The notes: generated from the letters alone by a model not told the origin. Positions 42,583 through 52,731 are shown, counted from the stretch's first letter. The stretch: DNA of 64,000 nt from Paraburkholderia translucens (GCF_020881035.1 NZ_JAJITC010000020.1:27041-91040); one strand, 5' to 3'. A program made the numbers and translations.

Positions 42583-44376
42583 ATGTTGAATAAAGGCATC
42601 ACGATCAAGGCGCGAATCGGTCTCACGATGGCGTTCCTCGCCGCGCTGCTCGTTGCGATCAGCGTTTTCGGTCTGGTCGGCATGAGCCGTTCGAACGACG
42701 CCTATATGAGCACCTTCACCGACGCGATGCCGAGCGCGGTGAACGTCGGCAATGCGGAAATGTACGTGGCGCGCGAACGCCTCGCGCTCGACCGCGCCGC
42801 GTTCCAGGCTGGCACGCCGGATGCGGCATCGACGCTCGAGCGCGCGCGCATGCTCAGCGGCCAGTCCGAGATGTGGTGGAAGAAATATCTGGAGCTGCCG
42901 CGCGGCGCGGACGAAGAGCGGCTCGCGCAGGACGTCGCCGCGAAGCGCAACGCACTGCGTCAGAAGCTCGACGCGTTCGCGGCGGCGATCACGGCGAACG
43001 ATCAGACCAGGTTGATCGAGGATGCGAAGAATCTGCAGGTCGTGTTCAATGACCTCGTCGGCGCCGACGATGCACTGCGCAAGTTCCAGTTCAATTCGGC
43101 CAGCCAGGGCTATAACTCCGCGCAGAGCAACTTCGAGACGTTCCGCATCGTCAGCATCGGCGCGCTGGTGGTCGGCGTGATCGCGGCGGCCCTGTCGTAT
43201 CTGACGCTGAGCCGCGCGATCGCGCGTCCGCTCGGCGAAGCGCTCGGCCATTTCGACGCGATCGCGGCCGGCGATTTGCGCCGTCCGGTGGTCGTGACGT
43301 CGCGCGACGAAATGGGGCAACTGCTCGAAGGAATCGCCAGAATGCAGCACAGCCTCACCGAAACGGTGCGGAGCGTGCGTGGCGGCAGCGAGTCGATCGC
43401 GACCGCGACGCGGCAGATTGCAGCGGGCAACATCGACCTGTCGTCGCGGACCGAGGAGCAGGCGTCCGCGCTGCAGGAAACCGCGTCGAGCATGGAGCAG
43501 CTGACCGGCACCGTGCGCCAGAACGCGGACAACGCCCGCCAGGCCAGCGCGCTCGCCGCCAACGCGTCGGAGATCGCCAACCGGGGCAGCGCGGTGGTCG
43601 GCCAGGTGGTCGGCACGATGGGCGAAATCAACCAGAGCTCGGCGAAGATCGCCGACATCATCTCGATCATCGAGGGCATCGCGTTCCAGACCAACATCCT
43701 CGCGCTGAACGCGGCGGTCGAGGCGGCGCGTGCCGGCGAGGACGGGCGCGGCTTCGCGGTCGTCGCGGGCGAGGTGCGCAGCCTCGCGCAGCGTTCTTCG
43801 GCGGCGGCCAAGGAGATCAAGGAGCTGATCGATACCTCGGTCGAACGCGTGCACTCGGGCTCCGCGCTCGTCGATGAGGCCGGCCGCACGATGAGCGAAA
43901 TCATCGGCGCGGTGCAGCGCGTGACCGACATCATGGGCGAGATCGCGGCGGCGTCGGAGGAGCAGAGCGGCGGCATCGACCAGGTCGCGCGCGCGGTCAC
44001 GCAGATGGACGAGGTCACACAGCAGAACGCGGCGCTCGTCGAGGAAGCGGCGGCCGCGGCGTCGTCGCTCGAGGAGCAGGCGCTCCGGCTGCGCAGCGTG
44101 GTTGCCGTGTTCCAGGTCGACGACAGCGGCCGCGGGGCTCACGAAGCGGGGGCGCCCGCTGCACCGAAGCGCGTGGCTTCCCCGAGCCCGATCGCCACGC
44201 GCCCGCGCAAGCTCGCGCGTGGCTCGGTGCAGCCGGCCGCGCCGGCGAGAGCATCGATCCCGGCCACAGCCAAAGCCACAGCCGCTGTCGCGCCGCAGGC
44301 GCCGGCCGCACCCGTGCACGCGGCGGCCCGGTCCGCGGCGACGGCCGGTGGCGATCAGGAATGGGAGACGTTCTGA
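42583..44376 (+). CDS. Methyl-accepting chemotaxis protein with CheR/CheB tether
   Basis: This 597-residue chemoreceptor has a membrane helix at about 10-35, a periplasmic four-helix-bundle ligand domain, a second helix (residues 185-210), a HAMP linker and the signalling domain with the conserved hairpin around GIAFQTNILALNAAVEAARA. The C-terminus ends in EWETF, a match to the NWETF pentapeptide tether for CheR and CheB. A Pro/Ala-rich linker of about 80 residues separates it from the signalling helices. Start ATG at 42583 follows AGGA. It is adjacent to the ribose operon, but no shared transcript is evident. Confidence 0.93.
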   Translation: MLNKGITIKARIGLTMAFLAALLVAISVFGLVGMSRSNDAYMSTFTDAMPSAVNVGNAEMYVARERLALDRAAFQAGTPDAASTLERARMLSGQSEMWWKKYLELPRGADEERLAQDVAAKRNALRQKLDAFAAAITANDQTRLIEDAKNLQVVFNDLVGADDALRKFQFNSASQGYNSAQSNFETFRIVSIGALVVGVIAAALSYLTLSRAIARPLGEALGHFDAIAAGDLRRPVVVTSRDEMGQLLEGIARMQHSLTETVRSVRGGSESIATATRQIAAGNIDLSSRTEEQASALQETASSMEQLTGTVRQNADNARQASALAANASEIANRGSAVVGQVVGTMGEINQSSAKIADIISIIEGIAFQTNILALNAAVEAARAGEDGRGFAVVAGEVRSLAQRSSAAAKEIKELIDTSVERVHSGSALVDEAGRTMSEIIGAVQRVTDIMGEIAAASEEQSGGIDQVARAVTQMDEVTQQNAALVEEAAAAASSLEEQALRLRSVVAVFQVDDSGRGAHEAGAPAAPKRVASPSPIATRPRKLARGSVQPAAPARASIPATAKATAAVAPQAPAAPVHAAARSAATAGGDQEWETF

Positions 44377-44621
44377 GATCGCTCAGGTCGACGTGCACAT
44401 GGGCAGGAGCTTCCGCATCCGCGGATTTTTTTAGGGTGTGCACACGATTTAACGTTTGCGCGCCGTTGCCTTTTACCGTCACGCGCTGCGATCCGGTACA
44501 TTGACGGGCACGGCCCCGGTCCGTCTGCACGGGGCGCGCCCACCCGCACCTCGAACGGGCGGCTCCTCCCTATCGCCAAGCCCTGTGAATCCCTGCCATG
44601 CGCCAGCCACAAAGAACCGAC

Positions 44622-45383
44622 ATGACGCGATACGACCTTGCGCAACACCTCGTCGAGGCGCGCCGTCAGCATCGTCCGATCGATGCGCCCGCACCCGACA
44701 GCCTGCCGCCCGATGCGGCGACCGCCTACGCTATCCAGCAGGCCGTGATCGCGGGTCTCGGCGAGACGACCGGCGCGTGGAAGATCGGCGCGAAGTCGCC
44801 GGGCGGCGCGGCTTCGGGCGCGCCGATTCCAGCCTCGCTGGTGGTGCCGTCGCCGGCGCGGCTCGCGCATGAGAGATTCTTTCGCGTGTTGGTCGAACTC
44901 GAGATCGCGTTCCGCTTCGATGTGACGATCGAGCCGCGCGCCCAGGCGTATGCGCGCGACGAGGTGCTGTCGAAGCTCGGCGCCGTGCTGCCGGCCATCG
45001 AGATCGTCGACAGCCGCTTTGCCGAATGGCCGAACGTCGCACCGCTCGCGCAATTGGCCGATGCGCAGAACAACGGCGCGCTGGTTACCGGACATCCGGC
45101 CGTCTACGCGAGCCTTGCGCGCGGCTTCGACTTCGTGTCGCCGGAGTTGGAGCTGAGTTTGAACGGCCATTCGCTGCTGCCGGAGGTGACCGGCAATCCG
45201 GCGGGCGATCCGCGCGAGCTGCTCGTGTGGTTCGTCAACCATTGCGCGGCGATGGGCATCACGATCGAGCGCGACTGGACCTTGACCACGGGTTCGTATG
45301 TCGGTGCGCACAAGATCGACGAGCCGGGCATCGTGCGCGGTCATATCGACGGGCTCGGTGAAGTGGAAATCGAATTGACCTGA
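44622..45383 (+). CDS. 2-Keto-4-pentenoate hydratase family protein (MhpD-like)
   Basis: This 253-residue protein resembles hydratases and fumarylacetoacetate-hydrolase-fold enzymes of aromatic meta-cleavage pathways. The metal-binding carboxylates are visible (LVELEIAFRF, about residues 95-104), and GSYVGAHKIDEPGIVRGHID is the typical end. No other meta-cleavage genes are nearby. ATG at 44598 is an alternative start eight codons upstream. A terminator follows. Confidence 0.82.
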   Translation: MTRYDLAQHLVEARRQHRPIDAPAPDSLPPDAATAYAIQQAVIAGLGETTGAWKIGAKSPGGAASGAPIPASLVVPSPARLAHERFFRVLVELEIAFRFDVTIEPRAQAYARDEVLSKLGAVLPAIEIVDSRFAEWPNVAPLAQLADAQNNGALVTGHPAVYASLARGFDFVSPELELSLNGHSLLPEVTGNPAGDPRELLVWFVNHCAAMGITIERDWTLTTGSYVGAHKIDEPGIVRGHIDGLGEVEIELT

Positions 45384-45977
45384 CTGATCGAGCGGCGGTC
45401 GTTACACAAATTACGACGCAACATCGCAGACGGCTGCCCGAGGGCGGCCGTTTTTATTTTGGCTAATGCGAAAGGGTGGCGGCCTTTGAGTCGTTAACCT
45501 GTTCGAACGCTTTGTTGCAACTTCGCCTCGTTTTTCCGTATACATCTATGAGAGCGGCGGCCAGCGAAAACCCATCGCGTGCCCGCTTGTTACGACGAAG
45601 TGTGCGTGCGCAGACGGCCGCTCTTTTATGGCGGGGTGAAGGTGCAGGTACGGTACGTGCATTACCCACGCGGCGACAGGGCGCGATGCAGCGGTATAGC
45701 GATGTCGTACAGGAGCACTGAATAGCGATGCGGTGTTGAAGAAAGCAGCAGTACAGCGGAGCAACAGAGGAGGTGACTCGCTACAGCGCGAGCGGGAAAT
45801 TGTAGATGGTCGAAACTTTGTTTCCAAGTGGAGGACTGTGGCAGGGCGGCTACGGCGCGGTTTCGCAACGTAGTTCGTGAAAAAAAATTTAAAAGGGATT
45901 AGGATGAATTCGAGCGATGTCGTTTCCGAATAGCGCGCCGCGCACGACATCGCTCCAGACTTCGGCGAGGAGGTAGC
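45384..45977. other. Long AT-richer leader region before prkA
   Basis: A 594-base stretch. It starts with the hydratase terminator (45430-45460) and continues for over 500 bases of unusual composition for this genome. It ends with an A-rich tract (GTGAAAAAAAATTTAAAAGG, 45877-45896) and several very short frames (for example an 8-codon ATG frame at 45903). It must hold the promoter of the prkA-yeaH-spoVR operon and a long untranslated leader. I found no clear sigma-54 or sigma-70 motif and no real gene. Confidence 0.5.
45430..45460 (+). terminator. Terminator after the hydratase gene
   Basis: ACGGCTGCC (45430-45438) pairs with GGCGGCCGT (45443-45451), with one G-U pair and a CGAG loop, followed by TTTTTATTTT. 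A standard rho-independent terminator. Confidence 0.85.
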
Positions 45978-47900
45978 ATGGATATCTACAGCAGTTTCGC
46001 GACCCGCTTCGAGAAAACACGGGAGGATGAGCTCTCGCTCGAGGAGTATCTCGCGCTCTGCAAAGACAATCCCGCCGCGTACGCCACGGCTGGCGAACGC
46101 ATGTTGACGGCAATCGGGGAACCGGAACAGATCGACACCCGCAACGATCCGCGCTTATCGCGGATCTTCGCGAACAAGGTCATCAAGGTCTACCCCGCAT
46201 TCCGCGAGTTCTACGGAATGGAAGAGGTGATCGAGCAGGTGGTCGCCTACTTCCGGCACTCGGCCCAGGGGCTCGAAGAAAAGAAGCAGATCCTGTATCT
46301 GCTGGGACCGGTCGGCGGCGGCAAGTCGTCGATCGCGGAACGTCTGAAGCAACTGATGGAACGCGTGCCGTTCTATGCGATCAAGGGCTCGCCCGTCAAC
46401 GAATCGCCGCTCGGGCTGTTCGATTACGAGGAAGACGGCCCGATCCTCGAAGAGCAATATGGCATTCCGCGCCGCTACCTGAAAAGTATCCTGAGTCCGT
46501 GGGCGGTCAAGCGCCTGCATGAGTACAACGGCGACATCCGCAAGTTCCGCGTGGTGCGCCGCTATCCGTCGATTCTTCGTCAGATTGGTATCTCGAAGAC
46601 CGAACCGGGTGACGAGAACAACCAGGACATCTCGTCGCTGGTCGGCAAGGTCGACATCCGCAAGCTCGAACAGTACGCGCAGGACGACGCCGACGCCTAC
46701 AGCTATTCGGGAGGCCTGTGCCTCGCCAATCAGGGCATGCTCGAATTCGTCGAAATGTTCAAGGCGCCGATCAAGGTGTTGCACCCGCTGCTCACCGCGA
46801 CCCAGGAAGGCAACTTCAAGGGCACGGAAGGGTTCGGTGCGATTCCGTTCGACGGCATCATTCTCGCGCACTCGAACGAATCGGAATGGAAGGCGTTCCG
46901 CAACAACCGAAACAACGAGGCGCTGCTCGACCGGATCTTCGTCGTCAAGGTGCCGTACTGCCTGCGCTATAGCGAAGAGGTCAAGATCTACGAGAAGCTG
47001 CTGCGCAACTCGTCGCTGTACAACGCGGTCTGCGCGCCAGGCACGCTGAAGATGATGGCGCAAATGTCCGTGCTCACGCGCTTGCAGGAGCCGGAGAACT
47101 CGAGCCTGTTCTCGAAGATGCAGGTCTACGACGGAGAGAATCTGAAGGACACCGACCCGAAGGCGAAGTCGTACCAGGAGTACCGCGATTTCGCGGGCGT
47201 CGACGAAGGCATGACCGGTGTGTCGACCCGCTTCGCGTTCAAGATTCTGTCGCGCGTGTTCAACTTCGACTCGACCGAGGTCGCGGCCAATCCGGTGCAT
47301 CTGATGTACGTGCTCGAACAGCAGATCGAGCGCGAGCAGTTCCCACCGGAAACCGAACAGAAGTATCTGTCGTTCATCAAGGACGTGCTCGCGTCGCGCT
47401 ACGCGGAGTTCATCGGCAAGGAGATTCAGACGGCGTATCTGGAGTCGTACTCGGAGTATGGTCAGAACATTTTCGACCGCTATGTCACGTACGCGGACTT
47501 CTGGATCCAGGATCAGGAGTTCCGCGACCACGACACCGGCGAAAGCTTCGACCGTGCCGCATTGAACGCCGAACTGGAGAAGATCGAGAAGCCCGCGGGC
47601 ATCAGCAATCCAAAGGACTTCCGCAACGAGATCGTGAACTTCGTGCTGCGTGCGCGTGCTGCGAATGCGGGCAAGAACCCCGCATGGATCAGCTACGAGA
47701 AGCTGCGCGTCGTGATCGAAAAGAAGATGTTCTCGAACACGGAAGAGCTCTTGCCGGTGATCTCGTTCAACGCGAAGGGCTCGGCCGAAGAGCAGCGCAA
47801 GCACGAAGACTTCGTCAATCGCATGGTGGCGAAGGGCTATACGCCGAAGCAGGTGCGCTTGCTGTGCGACTGGTATCTGCGCGTGCGCAAGTCGTCATGA
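45978..47900 (+). CDS. yeaG: PrkA family serine protein kinase (YeaG)
   Basis: This 640-residue protein has an N-terminal AAA-type domain with Walker A GPVGGGKSS (110-118) and a C-terminal PrkA kinase-like region. YeaG of E. coli, together with YeaH, is linked to adaptation under nitrogen starvation and stationary phase and is RpoS dependent. The family is a widely conserved, poorly understood kinase or AAA protease-like protein. Start ATG at 45978 has GGAGG 7 bases upstream. It heads a three-gene operon, and a long upstream leader of unusual composition precedes it. Confidence 0.95.
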   Translation: MDIYSSFATRFEKTREDELSLEEYLALCKDNPAAYATAGERMLTAIGEPEQIDTRNDPRLSRIFANKVIKVYPAFREFYGMEEVIEQVVAYFRHSAQGLEEKKQILYLLGPVGGGKSSIAERLKQLMERVPFYAIKGSPVNESPLGLFDYEEDGPILEEQYGIPRRYLKSILSPWAVKRLHEYNGDIRKFRVVRRYPSILRQIGISKTEPGDENNQDISSLVGKVDIRKLEQYAQDDADAYSYSGGLCLANQGMLEFVEMFKAPIKVLHPLLTATQEGNFKGTEGFGAIPFDGIILAHSNESEWKAFRNNRNNEALLDRIFVVKVPYCLRYSEEVKIYEKLLRNSSLYNAVCAPGTLKMMAQMSVLTRLQEPENSSLFSKMQVYDGENLKDTDPKAKSYQEYRDFAGVDEGMTGVSTRFAFKILSRVFNFDSTEVAANPVHLMYVLEQQIEREQFPPETEQKYLSFIKDVLASRYAEFIGKEIQTAYLESYSEYGQNIFDRYVTYADFWIQDQEFRDHDTGESFDRAALNAELEKIEKPAGISNPKDFRNEIVNFVLRARAANAGKNPAWISYEKLRVVIEKKMFSNTEELLPVISFNAKGSAEEQRKHEDFVNRMVAKGYTPKQVRLLCDWYLRVRKSS

Positions 47901-48063
47901 CGCTCGCGTGATACTTATGGTGTGCCGCCCGTATGGCCTGGCCGTACGGGCAACCGGCGAGGCGCAAGCCGCATAGCATTGCGCTGCGTGGCGGGCGTCT
48001 CGCACACCCGAAATATTGGTGCGGCCGCAGCGGATCGCGGTTGCATGGGACGGGAGACCGGGC

Positions 48064-49335
48064 GTGCTTCATCAAATCATCGACCGCAGGTTGGCAGGCA
48101 AGAACAAGAGCATTGCGAATCGCGAGCGCTTTTTGCGCCGCGTCAAAAACTATATTCGTCGCGCCGTTTCGGAGGCGGTGCGCGATCGCAGCATCAAGGA
48201 CATCCAGAACACCCAGAGCATCACCATTCCGCGCAAGGACATCGCGGAGCCGTCGTTCCGTCACGGACCGGGCGGCCGGCGCGAGATGGTGCATCCCGGC
48301 AACTCGGACTACATCCGCGGCGACAAGATCCAGCGCCCGCAAGGCGGGGGCGGCGGCGGTGGAGGCAGTCAGGCCAGCAACGAGGGCGAGGGTCAGGACG
48401 ACTTCGTGTTCGAGCTGAGCCGCGAAGAGTTCATGCAGTATTTCTTCGACGATCTCGAACTGCCGCGTCTCGTCAAAACCCATCTGATGGCTGTGCCAAC
48501 GTGGAAAAGCGTTCGCGCGGGCTGGGCCGCCGAGGGCACGCCGAACAACATCGACGTGGTGCGTTCGCTGCGCAGCGCGCTTGGCCGGCGCATCGCGCTC
48601 GGCGCGCCGCTCGTCAACCAGTTGCATGAGATGGAGCGGCAGCTCGAGGAACTGAAGGCCGATCCCGCCGATCGCCGCGAAGAAATCAAGCTGCTCGAAG
48701 ACGACATCCACCATCTGAAAGGACGCATCTGGCGGATTCCGTTTATCGATCCGTTCGATCTGCGCTACGTGAATCGCGTGAAGCAGCCCACGCCGTCGAG
48801 CCAGGCGGTCATGTTCTGCCTGATGGACGTGTCCGGCTCGATGGACGAGCAGCGCAAGGATCTCGCCAAGCGCTTCTTCATCCTGCTGTACCTGTTCCTG
48901 AAGCGTAACTACGAGCGCATCGAAGTGGTGTTCATTCGCCACCATACCCGCGCCGAGGAAGTCGACGAAGACACCTTCTTCCACTCGACCGAAAGCGGCG
49001 GCACCGTGGTGTCGAGCGCGCTCGAACTGATGCGCAAGGTCATGGACGAGCGCTACTCGCCGGCTGAATGGAACATTTACGGGGCACAGGCTTCCGATGG
49101 CGACAACTGGACCGACGACTCGCCGAAGTGCCGCAAGATACTCTCGGATGACATCCTCGATAAGGTGCGGTATTTTGCGTATATTCAGGTGACGCCCGAA
49201 GAGCAGAATCTGTGGCTCGAATACGCGCAACTGGCGCTATCGCAACCGCATATGGCGATGAAGAAGGTCGAAACCGCGGCCGATATTTATCCGGTCTTTC
49301 GCGAGTTGTTCGAGAAGCAGGCGGCGACTTCGTGA
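48064..49335 (+). CDS. yeaH: YeaH family protein (DUF444, VWA-like)
   Basis: This 423-residue partner of YeaG starts at GTG 48064, with GGGAG 7 bases upstream. The N-terminus is basic (DRRLAGKNKSIANRERFLRR). A linker near residues 94-102 has eight consecutive glycines. The second half is a von Willebrand-like domain, with the MIDAS residues DVSGS (Asp255, Ser257, Ser259) in FCLMDVSGSMDEQ. It probably works with the PrkA kinase as a metal-dependent adaptor. The gap to yeaG is 163 bases. Confidence 0.94.
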   Translation: MLHQIIDRRLAGKNKSIANRERFLRRVKNYIRRAVSEAVRDRSIKDIQNTQSITIPRKDIAEPSFRHGPGGRREMVHPGNSDYIRGDKIQRPQGGGGGGGGSQASNEGEGQDDFVFELSREEFMQYFFDDLELPRLVKTHLMAVPTWKSVRAGWAAEGTPNNIDVVRSLRSALGRRIALGAPLVNQLHEMERQLEELKADPADRREEIKLLEDDIHHLKGRIWRIPFIDPFDLRYVNRVKQPTPSSQAVMFCLMDVSGSMDEQRKDLAKRFFILLYLFLKRNYERIEVVFIRHHTRAEEVDEDTFFHSTESGGTVVSSALELMRKVMDERYSPAEWNIYGAQASDGDNWTDDSPKCRKILSDDILDKVRYFAYIQVTPEEQNLWLEYAQLALSQPHMAMKKVETAADIYPVFRELFEKQAATS

Positions 49336-49569
49336 TAGAACGCCGGTTATCCCTGAAGCACGTGAGCGACGAGGCGCGCGGCGAGTCGTGCGACTTGAGG
49401 CAGCCCGTCGTATGACGCACCGCAGCGCTACCAAGGCGTGCCGCAGCAACAGTCGGGGCATGCCGAGGCTGGAGCGGCCAGCACGGGAGCCGCTCGCGCC
49501 GGAGCAGTCCGCGATGCTGCGGCACGGGACACACCGGAACGCCCCCTCGAGGGGCAAAGGGAAGTCCGT

Positions 49570-51093
49570 ATGAACATAGCCGATAGACGGCCTCTGCCGT
49601 GCCCGTCCGACTGGACCTTCGAATTAATCGAAGAGTACGACTCGCATATTGCCCGTGTTGCGGAGCAATACGAACTCGACGTGTATCCGATCCAGCTCGA
49701 ACTCATCAGCGCCGAACAGATGATGGACGCCTACGCGTCCGTCGGCATGCCGGTGAACTACCGACACTGGTCGTTCGGTAAACACTTCCTTGCGACCGAA
49801 AAAAGCTATCGTCGCGGCCAGATGGGGCTCGCGTACGAAATCGTCATCAATTCGAATCCCTGCATCGCGTATCTGATGGAAGAGAACACGATGACGATGC
49901 AGGCGCTCGTCATCGCGCATGCGGCCTACGGCCACAACTCGTTCTTCAAGGGCAACTATCTGTTCCGCTTGTGGACGGACGCCCACGCGATCATCGATTA
50001 CCTCGTGTACGCGAAGAACTACATCGCGGAGTGCGAGGAGCGCTATGGGCTCGATCGCGTCGAGGAGCTGCTCGATTCGTGCCACGCGCTGATGAATTAC
50101 GGTGTGGACCGCTACAAGCGGCCGCAGAAGCTGTCGCTCCAGAAAGAGTTCGCCGCGCGTCGCGAACGTGAGGCGTATCTGCAGTCGCAGGTCAACGAGT
50201 TGTGGCGTACCTTGCCCACGCGCCATACGCCGCTGCCCGAAGAGGTCGAAGAGCGTTATCCGCCCGAGCCGCAGGAAAACCTCCTGTACTTCGCGGAGAA
50301 AAACGCGCCGCTGCTCGAGCCGTGGGAGCGCGAGGTGATCCGCATCGTGCGCAAGATCGGTCAGTACTTCTATCCGCAGCGGCAAACGCAGGTGATGAAC
50401 GAAGGTTGGGCCACGTTCTGGCACTACACGCTGCTCAATACGATGTACAACCAGGGCAAGCTGGAAGACGGCTTCATGATGGAGTTTCTCCATTCGCACA
50501 GCAACGTCGTCTATCAGCCGCCGGTCACGAAGCCGTATTACAGCGGCATCAACCCGTATGCGCTCGGTTTTTCGATGATGAGCGACATTCGCCGCATCTG
50601 CGAAGCGCCGACCGACGAAGACCGCAAATGGTTTCCGGATCTGGCCGGCAGTCCGTGGCTGCCCGCGCTGCATTACGCGATGCGCAACTTCAAGGACGAG
50701 AGCTTCGTCGCGCAGTATCTGTCGCCGCATCTGATTCGCGAAATGCGCCTGTTCTCGGTGCTCGACGACGATATGCGCGACGCGCTCGAAGTCTCGGCGA
50801 TTCACGACGATAGCGGCTACCAGTACGTGCGCCAGGCGCTGTCGCGGCAGTACGACATGCATCACCGCGAACCGAACATTCAGGTGTGGGCCGTCAACAC
50901 GCGTGGGGACCGCAGTCTCACGTTGCGGCATTTCATGAGCGATAACCGCCATCTGTCGTCCGATAGTGACGAAGTGCTCAAGCACATGGCGCGTTTGTGG
51001 CAATTCGACGTGTTCCTCGAGAGCGTCGACGAAAACGGCACCGTCAGAAAGCGCTATGACTGCCGGTATGTGCCGCCTTCGGTGAGAATCTGA
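49570..51093 (+). CDS. ycgB: SpoVR family protein (YcgB)
   Basis: This 507-residue protein is the third member of the trio. SpoVR was named from a Bacillus spore-cortex gene, but it is widespread in non-spore-formers and belongs to the same stress regulon as YeaG/YeaH. The typical stretches WSFGKHFLATEKSYRRGQMG, NEGWATFWHYTLLNTMYNQG and NPYALGFSMMSDIRRICEAP are present. His residues in HAAYGHNSFF and WATFWHY suggest a metal site. I chose the ATG at 49570, which follows GGGAAG; the longer frame reads low-complexity sequence. Confidence 0.94.
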   Translation: MNIADRRPLPCPSDWTFELIEEYDSHIARVAEQYELDVYPIQLELISAEQMMDAYASVGMPVNYRHWSFGKHFLATEKSYRRGQMGLAYEIVINSNPCIAYLMEENTMTMQALVIAHAAYGHNSFFKGNYLFRLWTDAHAIIDYLVYAKNYIAECEERYGLDRVEELLDSCHALMNYGVDRYKRPQKLSLQKEFAARREREAYLQSQVNELWRTLPTRHTPLPEEVEERYPPEPQENLLYFAEKNAPLLEPWEREVIRIVRKIGQYFYPQRQTQVMNEGWATFWHYTLLNTMYNQGKLEDGFMMEFLHSHSNVVYQPPVTKPYYSGINPYALGFSMMSDIRRICEAPTDEDRKWFPDLAGSPWLPALHYAMRNFKDESFVAQYLSPHLIREMRLFSVLDDDMRDALEVSAIHDDSGYQYVRQALSRQYDMHHREPNIQVWAVNTRGDRSLTLRHFMSDNRHLSSDSDEVLKHMARLWQFDVFLESVDENGTVRKRYDCRYVPPSVRI

Positions 51094-51133
51094 GCGCGCC
51101 TGAGCGCGGCCCGAGCGGTTCGCGTCACCCGGA

Positions 51134-51174
51134 AAGCCCCTGCCGGTCCCTCACCTGGCGGGGGCTTCGCTTTT
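51134..51174 (+). terminator. Terminator of the prkA-yeaH-spoVR operon
   Basis: AAGCCCC (51134-51140) pairs with GGGGCTT (51161-51167), extended by TGCC/GGCG in the inner part, and is followed by CGCTTTTG. It lies 41 bases after the spoVR stop codon. Confidence 0.7.
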
Positions 51175-51371
51175 GTTGCCGCGCCAATTGATCCCTGCTT
51201 GCGCTCAAGGCTTTCATCCCAGGGCTTTCATCAGGGTCGTTCGACAACATCCCATCTTCCGCTTTCAACTATGTAAAATCCGCTCACCCGCGACGGCCGG
51301 TCGGGCCGGGCGCGCGACATCAAGGCGGCGTCACGACCGTCCTCCTCGTTTAAATAAGGAAAGACATCAGC

Positions 51372-52679
51372 ATGAACGACCAAACCGCGCAATTCGCCGT
51401 GGCCTCGGCGCACGATACACGGCGCCGCATTTTTGCCATCGTCGGCGCTTCGTCGGGCAATCTCGTCGAGTGGTTCGACTTCTACGTGTATTCGTTCACG
51501 GCGCTCTACTTCGCGCCGTCGTTCTTCCCGAGCGGCAACACGACTACGCAGTTGCTGAATACGGCCGGCGTGTTCGCCGCCGGCTTCCTGATGCGGCCGA
51601 TCGGCGGCTGGTTCTTCGGGCGGCTCGCCGACAAACGCGGTCGCCGCACCGCGATGATGATTTCGGTATTCATGATGTGCGGCGGCTCGCTAGTGATCGC
51701 GATGCTGCCCACCTACGCGCAGATCGGCGCGCTCGCGCCGTCGTTGCTGCTCTTCGCGCGGCTGTTGCAGGGGCTTTCGGTGGGCGGCGAATACGGCACC
51801 AGCGCAACCTATATGAGCGAGGTGGCGCTCAAGGGCCGGCGCGGCTTCTTCGCGTCGTTCCAGTATGTGACGCTGATCGGCGGCCAGTTGTGCGCGCTGC
51901 TCGTGCTCGTGATCCTGCAACAGGCGCTGACGACCGAAGAGCTGAAGGCGTGGGGCTGGCGCGTGCCGTTCGTGATCGGCGCAATGGCCGCGTTGATCTC
52001 GCTGTATCTGCGCAAATCCCTCGATGAAACCACCACCGCGGCGACGCGCCAGCGCAAGGAAGCGGGCACGCTGCGCGGGCTGTGGGAGCACAAGACCGCG
52101 TTCATGACGGTGCTCGGCTTCACGGCCGGCGGCTCGCTGATCTTCTATACGTTCACCACGTACATGCAGAAGTACCTGGTCAACACGGCCGGCATGCACG
52201 CAAAGACCGCGAGCTCGGTCATGACCGCCGCGCTGTTCGTCTACATGCTGATGCAGCCGGTGTTCGGCGCGTTGTCGGACCGTATCGGCCGGCGCCGCTC
52301 GATGCTGTGTTTCGGCCTGTTTGCAACCCTCGGCACGGTGCCGCTCCTGCATGCGCTGAAAGACGTGACGAGCCCGTACGCGGCCTTCGCGCTGGTCGTC
52401 GTGGCGCTCGCGATCGTCAGCTTCTATACGTCGATCAGCGGCCTGATCAAGGCGGAGATGTTCCCGCCGCAAGTGCGCGCGCTCGGGGTGGGTTTGTCGT
52501 ATGCAGTCGCGAACGCGATCTTCGGCGGCTCGGCGGAATACGTCGCGCTGTGGCTGAAGCAGGCCGGCCTCGAGTCGATGTTCTTCTGGTACGTGACGGC
52601 GATGTGTGCGATCGCGGGCCTCGTGTCGTTGCGTATGCGCGATCCGTCGACGGATGGGTATTTGCGTCACGAGCCTTGA
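51372..52679 (+). CDS. MHS-family MFS permease (alpha-ketoglutarate permease-like)
   Basis: This 435-residue transporter of twelve helices belongs to the metabolite:H+ symporter (MHS) branch. The N-terminal SSGNLVEWFDFYVYSF is characteristic, as is GRLADKRGRRTAMM between helices 2 and 3, and LQGLSVGGEYGTSATYMSE. The best guess is dicarboxylate or alpha-ketoglutarate uptake (KgtP, 432 residues in E. coli), but shikimate or proline/betaine carriers are related. The cargo is not decided by the sequence. Confidence 0.88.
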   Translation: MNDQTAQFAVASAHDTRRRIFAIVGASSGNLVEWFDFYVYSFTALYFAPSFFPSGNTTTQLLNTAGVFAAGFLMRPIGGWFFGRLADKRGRRTAMMISVFMMCGGSLVIAMLPTYAQIGALAPSLLLFARLLQGLSVGGEYGTSATYMSEVALKGRRGFFASFQYVTLIGGQLCALLVLVILQQALTTEELKAWGWRVPFVIGAMAALISLYLRKSLDETTTAATRQRKEAGTLRGLWEHKTAFMTVLGFTAGGSLIFYTFTTYMQKYLVNTAGMHAKTASSVMTAALFVYMLMQPVFGALSDRIGRRRSMLCFGLFATLGTVPLLHALKDVTSPYAAFALVVVALAIVSFYTSISGLIKAEMFPPQVRALGVGLSYAVANAIFGGSAEYVALWLKQAGLESMFFWYVTAMCAIAGLVSLRMRDPSTDGYLRHEP

Positions 52680-52731
52680 GCGGGGAGACAGGACGAATCG
52701 TCGTGGGTGACACGGTCGAACGCATGGCGAT

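Noticed and set aside
45476..45977. Short frames of 68-134 codons in the prkA leader
   Set aside because: They overlap each other in several frames, have no ribosome site and show no protein-like composition; the region is better read as untranslated.
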